DNA of 64,000 nt from Scalesia atractyloides (GCA_947069175.1 CAMTDV010000030.1:93925916-93989915); one strand, 5' to 3'; positions 11,599 to 24,403 are shown, numbered from the stretch's first letter. The notes: generated by a model not told the origin, from the sequence alone. Translations and numbers: made by a program.

Positions 11599-13002
11599 TG
11601 CTCTACTGTCCATATGCCACCAAACATATAGAGTAAAGACAATCTATAATATGAGTTTTATAAAAAAACATAAAAATAAATAATTATTTAACACATCAGC
11701 GTCATAAAAATAACAATTATTTAACATATCAACGTCACTTACAAACTTTTTTTCAAGGAGTGCATTCATTTAAAAAACATCATTACATTCACCACACAAT
11801 CATCCCCTTTTATCACACCTCACATTGTTAAATAAAAAAAACATTTTTTGAAGCATGACTAAAAATATCCACAGACACATATACAAAATACGCCGTTACG
11901 TTCGCCTCTTATCCGTCGCAGACGTCCGTTAAACCCATAAAACGATTGCTCCAAGATTCGACTATACTAAAGAAAAACTAAATTTAAATTTATATGACGG
12001 GATGCTAAACTAAATTCATAACCTTTGAACACTAATATATTGACGTAAGCACTTTTCAGAGTTCTTTTATATTTCACAAAAACAGTTTCTTATTCGTATT
12101 TTAAAAACGTGAGAATATTAAATTTAAACTAGTGGGTTATCACCTGCATTTCGCGACGGGTTCAAACTATAGATAAAAAAAACAATCGCGAATGAACATT
12201 TTATGTAAAGGTAAAAACCACGTCATGATGGTAATTCGAATGTCACAAAAAGTTATGGGTTAGTCCGTGATGGTATCGACATTCGTTATAACCATAAGAA
12301 AGAATACTTGCAACGGGTTCAAAACGTGAATAAAATAACCCACTTATGAAGGTAAGTACGAAAGTTAGAAAGACTTTACCTTGAGAAGGAAAACTAAAAA
12401 GAAACAACAATAAATAAGTAAAAGGAAAAAAAACTTAAAAGTTTAAGGTCTAAATAGTAATTACAATAAAATAAAGAGAAAAACTAAAGTTGAGGGTCAA
12501 ATAGTGATTGTAATAAAGTGCAAGGGTTGAAAATGGAAAACAAATATTAAGATTATGTGCCTAAACATGTTATTACTAAAGTAGAGGAGTTGTATGATAA
12601 ACTTATTAAAAATTAGAGGGTGTAAATGAAAATTCTATTATAATGACTTTTGGTAATTAAACCTAAAAGTAAAGACTTTTGTTTACTAGTAGCTAATATT
12701 ATTATAAAAAATCTAAAGCAGAAAATATTTCATACTATATCAATCAACGAATATAAGTATAAGACGTTTATTAATACAATATATATAGCAAACATGTTGG
12801 TACAACGGTGACGTTTATTAATGTAGTACACGTACCAAATATGTTGGTACAATATTAGTGGTAAAACAAAAAAAGTAGAAAAAGTTTGTGACTAAAAAGA
12901 TAAAATATAAAAGCTCTTGTAGTTAGCATGATGTAATGAAAGAAGGTAAAAAAGTTTGTGGCTAAAAAGGTAACTTTAAAAATTGTACCTAACATGATGA
13001 TA

Positions 13003-13051
<49 letters not shown>

Positions 13052-13559
13052 AATAACTCAAACTTTCGTTATTTGGCAGGTAGCATTTTAAACTTACTAA
13101 CTGTACTACGTCACTCTTAACTTTCAACTTATTTTTTCTAGTATTTCTAAACTAACTGAATACTAACCTAGTTAGTTTTTTGTTGATGTGACACTTATTT
13201 AGTGACGTGATATCTGATGAGACACTTATATAGTGATCTGCCATTTGACGTGTCATCTAACATTGTCTTTTGATGACGTGACATTTAATGTAACACTTTC
13301 TTAGTAATGTAAGATTTGACGTCAACTAACTAAGTTAGAATTCATTTGGTTTTATGTGCCAGAGAAAAATAAGTTAAAAATTCTATTCTCGAGTACAATT
13401 TACAATTTATAAATTGCAAGTTCTATCTATCAAACGGTGAAAATTTAGTTATTTTAATAAAGTATTCCAAAATAATTTCATATCAAGTATGATTCAAATT
13501 ATAGGCGTAAAAAGCAAGCTACTTGTGTATAACTAATTAACTATAAATCAAACGCTATG
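11599..13559. other. AT-rich intergenic DNA with a dinucleotide run and a possible Helitron end
   Basis: No gene seen. Holds an (AT)n microsatellite at about 13007-13048. On the minus strand near 12127-12160 a CCCGTCGCGAAATGCAGG stretch followed by ACCCACTAGT looks like a Helitron 3' end (hairpin plus CTAG then T). The stretch 12880-12990 has two diverged copies of an AAAGTTTGTGxCTAAAAAG motif. Confidence 0.4.
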
Positions 13560-13619
13560 CCACTAGAAGATTCAATTCGAGAACGAGTAGAAGATTCGAG
13601 TTTGAAGCTGTAATCAGAG
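13560..13619 (+). promoter_or_regulatory. Probable 5' UTR exon of the MOG1 gene
   Basis: GAAGATTC-rich leader ending CAGAG before a good donor, GTAAAT, at 13620. The matching acceptor TTTTTTGCAG ends at 14246, 13 bp before the ATG at 14260. The leader intron (13620-14246) contains a repeat, a MITE remnant and a G-run of about 20 at 13793-13812. The transcript start is not determined. Confidence 0.4.
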
Positions 13620-13839
13620 GTAAATTCCCATGTTAGTTACTCTTTTAATTCTTTGTTTCTTGCTACAAAACCTGTTCTTTGATCATCAAGATTAATAATA
13701 TCAAACCGAAAAGAATGAAACCCCGTGATCAAAAGTCCAATCTTGAACTGAAAAACCCTAAAATTCGATACCCGTTATCTTTTTTTTTGTTTGGGGGGGG
13801 GGGGGGGGGGGTGGTGGGGGTGGCGGTTAGGGTTTAAGA

Positions 13840-13998
13840 GGGTAAGACGTACACCCTGGCTCCATAGTAGTTTTGCATCAAGCTTTGGAGCGTATAACTC
13901 TTGGCACAAAGCCGATTAGTGCATGTACCCTGTTGTCTTCAGGCTATCAACGCCGCTACATGATGCATGATTAACCGTTCCCCACTGTCTTCAGGCTA
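13840..13998. repeat. Dispersed repeat shared with 21280-21510
   Basis: Contains ATAGTAGTTTTGCATCAA, GCCGATTAGT and AGGCTATCAACGCC, then CATGATTAACC. The copy at 21280-21510 has the same words in the same order and a longer left part. Probably a SINE-like or other retroposed family, but no clean ends or TSD were found. Confidence 0.5.
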
Positions 13999-14000
13999 TC

Positions 14001-14145
14001 CAGTGGCGAAGCTTGACCCGAATAACCAGGGGGGGGTCGAAAACGTATATACCCAAAAATTTCTATACGAAAACTACATACCGAACACCACTGAGCGAAA
14101 AGTCCGGGGGGTCGGGCGCCCCCGGCCCTCCACAAAGCTACGCCT
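14001..14145. mobile_element. Remnant hAT-like MITE, GGCGAAGCTTGACC family
   Basis: Left end CAGTGGCGAAGCTTGACC and right end CAAAGCTACGCC match the termini of the intact element at 34198-34373, with a shared GGTCGGGCGCCCCCGGC-like inner box. Ends are worn and no TSD can be read. Confidence 0.55.
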
Positions 14146-14259
14146 TACATCAGTTTGAAGATATAACTGATTTTAAGTTCTAATCATGTCCCAATATTGT
14201 TACTCATTGTTTAACATACTATGTAAGCTCTTGGTGATTTTTTGCAGTTTTTCATTGAA

Positions 14260-15847
14260 ATGGAACCATTCCCACAAAGACAATTGTTTGGTGGAGCAAT
14301 TTCTACTACTTTCCCACTTAGGTTTGAGGTTGGTTTTCGTTAATCTTTTTCGCCTTTGTTTGTTTGGCGCGTATGTTTATCGATTTTTATTATCTTTCAT
14401 TTGCAGGATGTGAGCAATATTCGTGAAGTTCCTGATCACCAGGTTTGTTTATTCCATGGCCTTTATGTTTATAATCCAGTTTTTTTTTTTTTTTTTTTTT
14501 TGCAGCATGAGTACTCACAGATCAAAAACTGTCATGATTTTCATTAGGTTAAAAATTGGAAATCGTGTATTTATTATGAATTTACTTTTTATTAATATTT
14601 TGTCCTTAGGAGGTGTTTGTGGACCCTGCACGCGATGAGAGCCTGATAATCGAGCTTTTAGAAATGAAGCATGACGTGCCAGACGAGGGAAGTGCTACTT
14701 GGTTTCTACAAGATCTTGCTAGTGAACAAGGCGCTGAGGGCAACATTGTAAATTCACCTTCGTCGCAATCAATTAAAAGCACATTCTAGTATAGGAAATA
14801 GATACTATGCAGGAAATATTTGAAATAAATCATGAAAATATTTTACTGTTATTTAAATATATAAAACACCACTAAATAATGTTGAAAAGTAGGGATGAGC
14901 TGGGTACTGGTACGATCTCGAAAATCACGAAAAATGGGTAGCACTGGTACCAAAAATGCTCGGTACGGTACGGTATTTGTAGTAAAAATCGGTAAAATAC
15001 CGGTACCGTACTGCACCAGTAACTAACCGAAGGTACCGATACCGAAAACGCTAAAAAGTGGGTACCGAAGTTTAATCGGTACGGTATCATTCAGTATCGG
15101 TACTGGTATTTTTTGGTACCAGTACCGAAATGCTCATCCCTAATGAAAAGAGAGATTGTAAACTAAAATCAATGATATTTGTTCAATCTATCCTGTTTTT
15201 CAAATATCTAAAATATATATTTTCAGGTGACCGAACAGTCAGCGGTATTCGAGGCTCAGGGATTGGGATACAGGAATGCGCCTTCTGTCATAACAACTGC
15301 AGCTGCGCAAATGGTAAACAAGATACCAACTTTGACTATTTATCAACTCATAAAGTCAAAGAGTAGACATTTTCGGAACCCAAAAAAAAATTTGTAGCAA
15401 TATAATGTACAAATATAAAAACTTATAGTTATCTCTCTTAGGTTATTCATGTCTGATATTTCCGAATCATGTAGGCTATCTCCAAGGGACGGCAAGGAAG
15501 AGAAGCTCAAAATCTTGTAAAGGTCTATTTGGCAAATTTGCGACTCAAAGGAGTTCAAACAGATGTACTCATCACTGCATATGAGCCTGTTTTCATAAGG
15601 TATGCATAAACTATATATTTGTATCTATCGTTTTCGTGCTGTAATTAGCTCATGAGTCAAATAACCGACTGTGGTCCGTTTGTGTTGTCGTTGCAGCCCT
15701 TCAAGTGAAAGCGCACGATCAGTTGGAGCCGGTTTAACCGTGCCTGCTGCAGATTCGGGGCGGACCCCGATGGCTGATGTTTTCAAACAGGTAGTTGCTA
15801 CATTTAGAATCAATGATTGGAACCTGTTTGGTGCTGCTGCTGTTTGA
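14260..15847 (+). CDS. MOG1: MOG1 homologue (Ran guanine nucleotide release factor), 6 exons
   Basis: Exons 14260-14328, 14407-14442, 14610-14747, 15227-15313, 15475-15599 and 15697-15847; 201 residues. All junctions are GT-AG and phases close. The protein begins MEPFPQRQLFGGAIST, then has FEDVSNIREVPDHQEVFVDP, ESLIIELLEMKHDV, ATWFLQDLASEQ, GRQGREAQNLVKVYLANLRL, TDVLITAYEPVFIS and ends RINDWNLFGAAAV. This is the compact Mog1/PsbP-like fold at the usual full length of the family. Mog1 binds Ran and promotes nucleotide release in nuclear transport; Arabidopsis MOG1 has been tied to Ran signalling. The third intron holds a hAT MITE and the second a run of about 22 T. No defects seen. Confidence 0.93.
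14890..15142. mobile_element. hAT-type MITE in MOG1 intron 3, rich in GGTACC/GGTAC
   Basis: Termini TAGGGATGAGC and GCTCATCCCTA are perfect 11-bp inverted repeats. Flanks TTGAAAAG (14882-14889) and ATGAAAAG (15143-15150) agree at 7 of 8. The body is a foldback of GGTACCG/CGGTACC motifs. Confidence 0.85.
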
Positions 15848-16955
15848 GAAACTAATTTTGGTGGTTCTTAAATATGTTTTTTTTCCTTGGATAAATTACC
15901 ACAATCATTGTTTTATGCACGGGTCGTGAAATGGTGTTCTTGCGCAAGCTTAGATGCAAAACCTTTTGAACCATGTTGGCTTAGTTAATTCGCGTCAAAT
16001 TATACATTATTTTTCCTAATTTATATTATGCACATCGAATAGATTCTGTATACAATGTTTCTTTTCCTTTTGTTTGTGTAATGGTGAGTTTAACTTGAAC
16101 AAGTGAATTATATATTGTGACTTGAAAGAAATTTTGATGCCGACAGCCTGAAACGAAAATTAGAAAAAAAGTCAGTTCTAGTTATTTTTAGCGAATATGT
16201 CAATCATGAGTCATTCGACTCATTCGTTAATTGGGTTGATTTGGGAAAAAAGGTTGTGTAACGGGTTAAGATGGGTTACTCTTGTAACACTTGCTAACAT
16301 AAAATGGGTCCAGATGGGCGATCAACACCCACAACCGATGGTTGTTGCCACCACCTACTGACCGAGCTGCCACAGCCCCTGCTGTCGCCACTGCAACCAA
16401 TATGTCCTGTGGGCTTAGTTTACTGTTACTGTTAAGAGCAGTATCCCAATGCGTGATCAATTTTATAGAAGTAAGCTCCTGAGTTATGGCCATAAAGTTG
16501 CAGTGGATTTTTAAATTTATACACATTATGCTTGATCTGAGTTGGTTACTTGTTGAAAATATATTGGTATCTACATGATACACTGGAATTGGCCATACGG
16601 CCGTATGATAAAGGCAAAAATGGTCATATGAGTCGTATGAAGGCCAAATCATATGAGCGTGTGATGTGTTTGACTGACAAAGAAATGACTGACATAAACA
16701 CTAAAAATATCATATAACATGTATGATCATTCTCTCTCATACGGCGCGTATGAGGTGACAGACTATGGTGTGCAAACTAGACTATGGTGTGCAAACTTGA
16801 TTTGGCATCATATGAATGATACAAAGAAAAAGGCGATGATGAATTAGGACACGATTGCACTTTATAATCCATCATTATAGATAGTAACAAACAGGTCCGT
16901 TGGAACCGCCTATTCCGCAACCAGCACCGTCTTTCCTGTTGTCGTCACCTCCACC
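15848..16955. other. MOG1 3' UTR and intergenic DNA
   Basis: The 3' UTR follows the TGA at 15845-15847. After about 16150 the sequence is non-genic; CATATGA/TCATATG words recur at 16600-16840, suggesting an old foldback element. Nothing else is supported. Confidence 0.35.
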
Positions 16956-17480
16956 TAGGGGTGCAAACAAGCCGAGCGGCTCACGAGCTACTCGAGATCT
17001 GCTCGAGAAAAAGTTCGAAACGAGCCGAGCCTTATCGAGCCCGAGCCGAGCTTGAGCCTTAAATAAAGCTCGTTTGTTTATGGAGCCCGAGTTCGAGCCT
17101 CGCATGTGAAGCTCGTTAGGCTCGTCAAGCCTTGGTGTAAACGAGCCGAGTCGATCCGACCTTATTTGAACTTGTTTACAAGCCGACCTCAAACCTAAAA
17201 ATAAGCTTATTTAGTAAACGAGCCCGAGCCCGAGTCCGAGCTTCACTTATCGAGCTCACGAGCCTAAAAAGTCTATTTTTATATTATTTTTATTTAATGT
17301 ATTAATTAATAGATAATAAATGAGCCGAGCCCGAGCCGAGCTCGAGCTTGCGAAAATACCATACCAACGTGCCGAGTTCGAGCTTTGAAAATAAAGCTCG
17401 AATCAAGCCGAGCTCTCATAAGTTAATCGAGCTCGAGCTCGAGCCTGGTCGAGCTCGGGCTCGGCTCGTTTGCACCCCTA
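16956..17480. mobile_element. hAT-type MITE with perfect 8-bp TSD, GAGCTCG-rich
   Basis: Termini TAGGGGTGCAAAC and GTTTGCACCCCTA are perfect 13-bp inverted repeats. The TSD CCTCCACC is perfect (16948-16955 and 17481-17488). Subterminal GCCGAGC/GCTCGGC arrays face each other. No transposase. Confidence 0.93.
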
Positions 17481-17745
17481 CCTCCACCATTGCGTGTTAA
17501 AAAGTTTCACGATACTTGAAAGAAGTGCTACTAGTAATTAAGGTGCTTTAAGGTAGTTGAGGGTAAACTTTAAAGTCAAATAACACTAAAAAGGTAAAAT
17601 TCAATACATTGTAAGTTCACAAACATAGGCAAGGAAAGTAATAATCATACAAGGAATGACTAATGTAATATTAAAAACAAAGTTACAATATAAGATGGAC
17701 ATAATTTAGGTTATAGAATACTTATACACTTTGAGACCGATAAAC

Positions 17746-19257
17746 TTAAGCATCGCGGTCTCGTTTGCACTCTCGAGGCATAACTGGGAACCGCTTACGA
17801 TCAGTACAATAGTTATAGATCGTGAACTTCCTACGAACCCAACGAAGACGACGCCATTGGTAATCATCAAGATCGTGATACTTCTTCTGGTCCCACCAAT
17901 GTTTGCCTCGAGTTGCACAATATTTGGCATTAACGGACGATTGACAACCATCGATATGGAAGTCCTTATAGTCAGCCACAAACGGTGCCTTCGACCAGTC
18001 AGTCTTCTCCAATCCACCCCTTGTGGCCCAGTCGTCTGCGTTCCATAAACTCGAGTATACCTTCATGGGTTGGTTAAATGGGAACCGGACTCCCAAATCT
18101 TTACTGTTCTTGAACACCCTTATGGGAATGTCATCCACAAAAAACCTTCAAAATATTATCATGCATAAGTTACAAGTCTAGTCCTTGTAGTATTGTTTAA
18201 TATGCAAGTTCAGTCCTTAAGTTTTAACTAAGGGCAAAGGAAAATTGGAAATAATTTGACCATCTATTTTAAACAAAATTGCCGACTTTTTATTTTTTCT
18301 AAAATAGACATGTTAACTTTTCAATATTACTAGGGTATACCTGACGTACTTTTATACTTACAAAACTTTTTTGCACTGACAAGATGTGTCACACCACCCT
18401 ATCATGACATGTGACGTACTTTTATGCTAACAAGACATTTTGGTTTAAAAATGGGCGCAAAGGTACATTTTTGAAGCAAAAGTACACTTTTGAAAAAGAA
18501 AGTGAATGATTCACGCATATATGCAAAAATGCATCCTTTCATTGGTCGTGATTATTTGTAGGGTAAGATTTTAATTTGAAAAGAAAAATATGATGATTAT
18601 TTTCTTTAACATGGTCGATAACTAGAATATTCTTGTAGTTTTCGCTTTAACTAATACTTACACTATTTGATGGAGATTCCACAAGACGGAGTAGGAGTGG
18701 AAAGCTATAGTAGGATCAAACCATAGGTATATACGTTGCTCGCGGTTACCTTTACCACCTGTGAACACGTTTGTTTGTAAAATGTACGGTTGGCCCGTCC
18801 TGTTACCCAAGAATTCAAAATCTATCTCATCGTGCTTAGAGTTTTGTGATGCCAACTGTATTTAAATATATGAACACACATTAATTAGGTTCATTAAAAA
18901 AAACATATATGTATGGGTAGATACTAGATAGATATACACAAGCATACATACATAGAAGGCGGTGACAGTGCCAGCAGAATCCCCGGGGACCATTTTAATT
19001 CGCATACTAAAATGGCCAAAGAGGTAGGAGCCTTTGGACTGGAAGCCAGTACCAGTGTACTTGTTGAGTAACAATTGGATATGTGAACCACTGTCTAAGT
19101 ACTTAATGTGGTCAAACGCCCAAGTGGGCACGTAGTTCTTCCCAAAAGGTACCGGTACAGGCTTCTTTGGGGCGGCTCCGGCCACAACACCAATGAGAAG
19201 AACAACCACCAACATATAAGCATATGTCCATACTCCTTGGCATCTATTTTGAACCAT
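17746..19257 (-). CDS. XTH: Xyloglucan endotransglucosylase/hydrolase (XTH), 3 exons
   Basis: Exons on the minus strand: 18952-19257, 18662-18855 and 17746-18145; 299 residues. Start chosen at 19257 because it gives a clean signal peptide (MVQNRCQGVWTYAYMLVV then a hydrophobic core ending VAGA); in-frame ATGs further up to 19326 would place a non-secretory extension before it. The GH16 fold follows: YLFGHFSMRIKMVPGDSAGT, the catalytic box HDEIDFEFLGN (nucleophile E, acid/base E) with the adjacent N-glycosylation site NRT, QTNVFTGGKGNREQ, WFDPT, DDWATRGGLEKTDWSKAPF, and the C-terminal XET domain with paired cysteines and FPVMPRECKRD. XTHs cut and rejoin wall xyloglucan in the apoplast. The single missing cue is subgroup: the loop looks like group I/II rather than hydrolase-type group III. 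Confidence 0.95.
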
Positions 19258-21279
19258 ATTCGTTTCTACAAGACAATGTTTAACAATAAATGCTTTCACG
19301 TATAAATACTCCATAAAAAAAATCACATATACATTACAAAAAGTATAAATTGTATAGATACTCCATAAAAATATTCACATATACATTCAAAAAGTAAAAA
19401 CTGTATGGATAGGATATTTCATAAAAGAATTCACATATACATTACAAAAACTAAAAATTGACTCAGGGTTAGCTAATTTTCAAAACATGTAAAATGATAT
19501 GTATTTGAAATGATTTCATATACTTTTATGACTATAAAGATAGACTTTGAGTCAGGAGTGAATGTAAGAAATGTTAATTTTGTGATTGTTTTTCTATATT
19601 TAATCTTTTAACTCAACAAGAAAATTATACTGACATCACTCTATTTGAACATAAATCATTCATGTTAATATTAATAATATAGAAATAATTAAGGATCAAA
19701 GCATTACCTCATATAAAGATAAACACCCCCCTTGCCAAATTATAAGGATTTATCTTTAGTTGTTTCTTGTTTGATTGGAGACTAAAGTCTTGTTTAAATA
19801 CCCAATGTGGCATTCTTTTGAGGCATGGTCACATCTGGCCACCATTTAACCCAACTATTTGAATAATCTTATTTTTCAATATCTTGATAAAGTTTTGAGT
19901 TTTATCCCATGATTAAGCCATCTTCTAATGCTCCTCTAATATCTTTACTTTTTAAATGTAGAATGTCTCCTAGAGACTTTACAATGAATAAATTGAAGTT
20001 TTCTTTTTAAAAACTTTATTTATTTATTTAATTTATAATTATTATTAATAGGTTTTATAATCTATTAGTTATTACTATTATAATGAGTTAAAAGATGTAA
20101 ATAAAAGTATAAATAGACTATTACATTTAATCTGAAAACAAAATGAGGATAAATTATTCGACAAAAGTATTAACTTATAAAAAAGTTATTAGATCTAATT
20201 TAAGTTCGCTAGTCTTTTCAAAACAACAAACATGTAGAGTACACAACAATAGGTAAAGTTGCTTGTGTTCCCGGATCCATAAATTGCGCTAAACTACTAG
20301 CAAGAATAGAAATTAGGAGAGTGAAGAAATTGCAGCATTCCATGGTTTTTTTTCATGCATAAATTTCCAGTACAATACTATTTTATACAAGTTAATTTAT
20401 GAAAAACTATAATGGTTATTGTTTTTTTTAAACTATTAAATAATTAATTGTTTATTAGTGTAATAAATAGAAACAAACATCAAATGAACAAAATGATATA
20501 TAAAAATAAACTAATAAGGATATTTAATGATAATCAAAAAGTGCATATGAGCTTAGAGACAAAAAATTTATATTTGACAATTTTCTTTTCACATTATCCA
20601 AAAAATCATATGTTAAACAACACTAACCTCATTTTAGGTTACTTATGATTACTTTCACTAAATGTGTACTAGAAGTCTAGAAGTTCCAATTTCAAATGTT
20701 ATGATCTAATATAATATTTCAACATTTCTTTTTACTAACATCCGGTTCAACCATCGAACCAATTCAATTGTCGCTTGTCACAAACTGATAGGTCTAACTA
20801 GCGTCAGTTTACCTTATGCCAATAAAACCAGTTAAGGATCTGTATGCCAATAGAATCGGTTAGGGGTCCGGTTTATGATCCAACTAGGTAGTCCGTTCGT
20901 TAATAGTATTTTCTTTATTATATAAAATCCATTAAATGTGTGTAATTTTTATAACTACCATTTTTTGATATCCAAATATGTAGCAATTGTTGGAGGAAGA
21001 GTAGCATCTAGCTATCATTTACATGGGGGGGCACGTGACTTGCTCCCTTCCTCCCCTAGTCTTACCCAACCATATATGCTTCAAATATTCTAGACTTTAA
21101 AGTTAGTTATCAAACGTATATAACAACCTATTTGGGCCTCTTTTTGTCTAGGCACGCATAATTATGTTGTCACACACGTGGGGTTGACAATTAAGTTTTC
21201 AAAATTATTGCATATAATATAGTATTTCACAACATAGTTTAGTAGCTTTGTTTCATCATTATTATCATCAGTAAATCTA
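19258..21279. other. XTH upstream region and AT-rich intergenic DNA
   Basis: The XTH promoter lies to the right of 19257. Three partly repeated segments with CACATATACATT and CATAAAAxxATTCACATATAC occur at 19310-19450. Further right the sequence is AT-rich with no gene I can support. Confidence 0.35.
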
Positions 21280-21510
21280 AGTTAAGGTCTGAGAAGGGTA
21301 AGATGTAGACAATCTTATCTCTTCCCCGTATGAATAGAGAGGTTGCTTCCAGTGAGACCCCCGGCTTGATAGTAGTTTTGCATCAAACCATGGACATAAG
21401 ACACATAACACTCAGCAATTGAGACAAATGCCGATTAGTACATGTACCCCTTTGTCTTTCGGCTATCAACGCCACCACATGATACATGATTAACCATCCC
21501 CCTCTTTTAA
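21280..21510. repeat. Dispersed repeat, longer copy of the 13840 family
   Basis: Contains AAGGTCTGAGAAGGGTAAG, GAATAGAGAGGTTGCTTCC and GTGAGACCCCCGGC, then the same tail as 13840-13998 (TAGTAGTTTTGCATCAAAC, CGGCTATCAACGCC, ATGATTAACC). The left words are common in plant retroposed repeats and I suspect a SINE. No A/B box pair or TSD was established. Confidence 0.5.
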
Positions 21511-21910
21511 CGTTATTTTCACGAAATTAGTAAAATAACGTTAAAATTAGTGCACCCCTTTGAGACAAATGCCGATTAGTTTAGTAGCTTTGTTTAAGAT
21601 AACTAAAGTTATGTTTTGTCTTTGGTTATTGAACCAAGTAAATTAAATTTGATATTTTGTGAAAATAATTTAGATTTGTCATTGGTGGTTGAAAACATGC
21701 CGAGTTAAAAGGATATCTCGATAGCAAAAACTCATGAAATCCGCCAAAACCCTATTAAACAACAGTTAAATTGCAGCATGTGTTAGTATGTTACCATCAA
21801 AAGGTTATGATAGGAAACTGATGTACTATGAATAGAAACGATACTTAACGGTGCATGCCAACTGAGAGGATTTTATGGTTAAACGTGCTTAAGCGAGAGG
21901 AATCTAAGAT

Positions 21911-22028
21911 AAATGATCCATGAAAAGATTTCACTCGGTGAAAAAACTAAAAATATGTAAATTATTTGTAAATGATCCATGAAAAGATTTCACTCGGTGA
22001 AAAAACTAAAAATATGTAAATTATTTGT
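21911..22028. repeat. Perfect 59-bp tandem duplication
   Basis: Two identical units, 21911-21969 and 21970-22028, starting AAATGATCCATGAAAAGATT. Identity implies a recent event. The surrounding 21511-23027 shows no gene; it holds GAGCTCG-rich remnants near 22490-22620. Confidence 0.92.
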
Positions 22029-23027
22029 GATCAAAACGAATTAATATAACGGTGTCCTGTGACATTAGGAGTTGAATTTACTGAACAAAACATTTTGATC
22101 AAATAAGTAGCTTTTACGAAGGGATCATGTGATCTAAAAATATTGGTGCAACAGGTTGTACAAAAATAAATTGGTATTTTTGGGGTTCAAGTTATCTAAG
22201 GTATACGCCATGCAAACTGGGATCTACCTGTAATAACTAATTAAGTTTCTTAAAGTTTAATTTACTATGTATTAAAATCATGTGAAAATAATATCAAATT
22301 TGAACCAAACCATTTTTCACATGGGCTAAGGTTGTGAAAGAGTAGAACCAACCTCTTGAGTTTAACTAAATCACAATAACTTAGTTAAAACTTAACCCAA
22401 TATCCCAACAAGTCGACAACTTTTCACAAACGATTTGACAGATCAAATGTTTTATCTTGCGTTTAACAAGTCGAAATTAAATGAGGCAGCTCGGCTCAGC
22501 TCGAGCTTGAAATTAAATGACCCTAAGAGAAAAAGAGCCAGCTCGGCTCTGGTTGTTTCAAATCGAGTTTTTTAGCCAGTTTTTTCCGAGCTCTTTTTTA
22601 GGGAGCTACGAGTCGCGAGCTTTTTGACAGCTAACATGCTTATCAGCAATTGAAAGTAACCTAAACCTGAGCTAAGAAACTATCATAGTTACCAAAACCA
22701 AGACTGGTAACTTTAAACCAAATTAGACCGTAGCAGGTGCAATAATATCAGGTATAAAAACCTAAAACCGGGTAGAGGTGAGCATATTGGTTATGGTTTG
22801 GTTTTTTTCCGCATTCAGCATAACTATAACTGAAAGCGACATCAGTTAAGAGAGAAGCCTTGATCATAACCAAAATTGACCATCCATTATGGTTAGTTAT
22901 TCCTCAGTTGTGGTTCGGTTAATGGTGCGGCAACTTTGTAGAATGTTTTTGCAGCCATTTGATGAACAATTTGCATAGTTAATGGTGGTAAAGGAACTAA
23001 TGACGGTGATGTTAATGGTGATTATCA

Positions 23028-24403
23028 TAGTTGTTAATAGCGAATAGCGACAAATAGCGGAAAGGGACCTATATGCTACAATGCGAATAGCGACAAATAG
23101 CAACCGCTATTTTATAAATAACGATACACTAGAAAAAGATATTTGAAAATTTTTACATGTATATTATGTCAAAATACCTTAGTATATATGCTATTTTACA
23201 TGTATATTAACAAAAACCTATATTTTATAGCTATATCTAACTGCTATTTACATAAAAAAAGAAAACAAAAAAAGAGTTAAATGCCAAAATGGTCTCTGAG
23301 ATTTGCTCACTTTTGCCATTTTAGTCCAAAATCCAAATTTTTTAAATCTGGGTCCCTATGGTTTGCATTTTGTTGCCATTTTAGTCCAAATTTCAAATTT
23401 GGTCAGATTCTCAACTTAAATCCTGATATTTTGTCATTTTGCTCAGGGGCATTTTGGTCATTTGACCCACATCATCTTCCCCAAATACCCTAACACAAAA
23501 CCAAACACCCACCTCTCTCTCTCTCTAAATCTGCACACACACCACCCCCTCCTTCACCCCGCCACCAACTCCGGCAGATTCGTCTGCAACAGTCCGGCAG
23601 CGAACCTCCGGCACGCGACACCACACCAAACTCACCCACACCTACAAAACCTTTCCCCTTGCATCATCTTCACCACACCCATCTGAAACCTAGAGAGAGA
23701 GGGCGATAGGAGAGAGAGTGGGTGGCAGGAAAGAGAAGGTCGGAGAGAGCGAGAGAAGCGACAGAGGGAGAAGGGGGAACGCCAGCCACCCTATACGGCG
23801 GCGCAGCAGCGACGACAGAGACCGGAATCTGCGGCAGCGCGTGTTTTCTTCTCGCATCTGAGAAGTGGTACGGGGGTGCCTAAAAGACAACGATGGAGGC
23901 ACGGTGGTGCCGTTTTCTCGACAAACCCGACGGCGGCAAGCCGCGTTTCGAGGGTCACACTCCGGGTCACGCTGCCAAACTGTTGCAGGCGAATCCGCCA
24001 GAGTTGGTGGCGGTGACGGTGATGGCGGTGAAGGAGGAGGTGGTGGTGGTGGTGTGTGTGCAGATTTAGAGAGAGAGAGAGAAAGATGGGTGGATCAAAA
24101 TGACCAAAATGCCCCTAAGCAAAATGACAAAATATCTGGATTTAAGTTGAGAATCTGACCAAATTTGAAATTTGGACTAAAATGAAAACAAAATGCAAAC
24201 CATAGGGACTCATTTAAAAATTTTGGATTTTGGATTAAAGTGGCAAAAGTGAGCAAACCTCATGGACCATTTTGGCATTCAACTCCAAAAAAATTTCGCC
24301 GTCGCTATTCACGCTATTGGTCGCTATTGACCCAGATAGCGACACTTGGTCGCCTCGCTACATAGCACGCTATAGTGGTCGCTATAGCCGCTATTGACAA
24401 CTA
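23028..24403. mobile_element. Element with TAGTTGTTAATAGCG ends, split by a second element
   Basis: Left end TAGTTGTTAATAGCGAATAG and right end CGCTATTGACAACTA are inverted. The left arm repeats AGCGACAAATAGCG; the right arm repeats GTCGCTATTxxCGCTAT. The arms are separated by the intact insertion 23274-24285. No clear outer TSD. Confidence 0.6.
23274..24285. mobile_element. 1-kb foldback element nested in the TAGTTGTTAATAGCG element
   Basis: Termini GAGTTAAATGCCAAAATGG and CCATTTTGGCATTCAACTC are inverted with one mismatch. The 8-bp flank CAAAAAAA occurs on both sides (23266-23273 and 24286-24293). Inner segments are also inverted: CCGCCACCAACTCCGGCAGA at 23561 faces TCCGCCAGAGTTGGTGGCGG at about 23994-24013. 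The centre is GC-rich and full of GAGAGAGA and GGCGGC, unlike the AT-rich surroundings. It is a long member of the MITE family at 6388, 7564 and 9412. ORFs inside read as low-complexity and are not supported as genes. Confidence 0.75.

Noticed and set aside
23690..24158. Proline/arginine- and glycine-rich frames in the foldback element
   Set aside because: Low-complexity translations of GAGAGA and GGCGGC; no conserved words.
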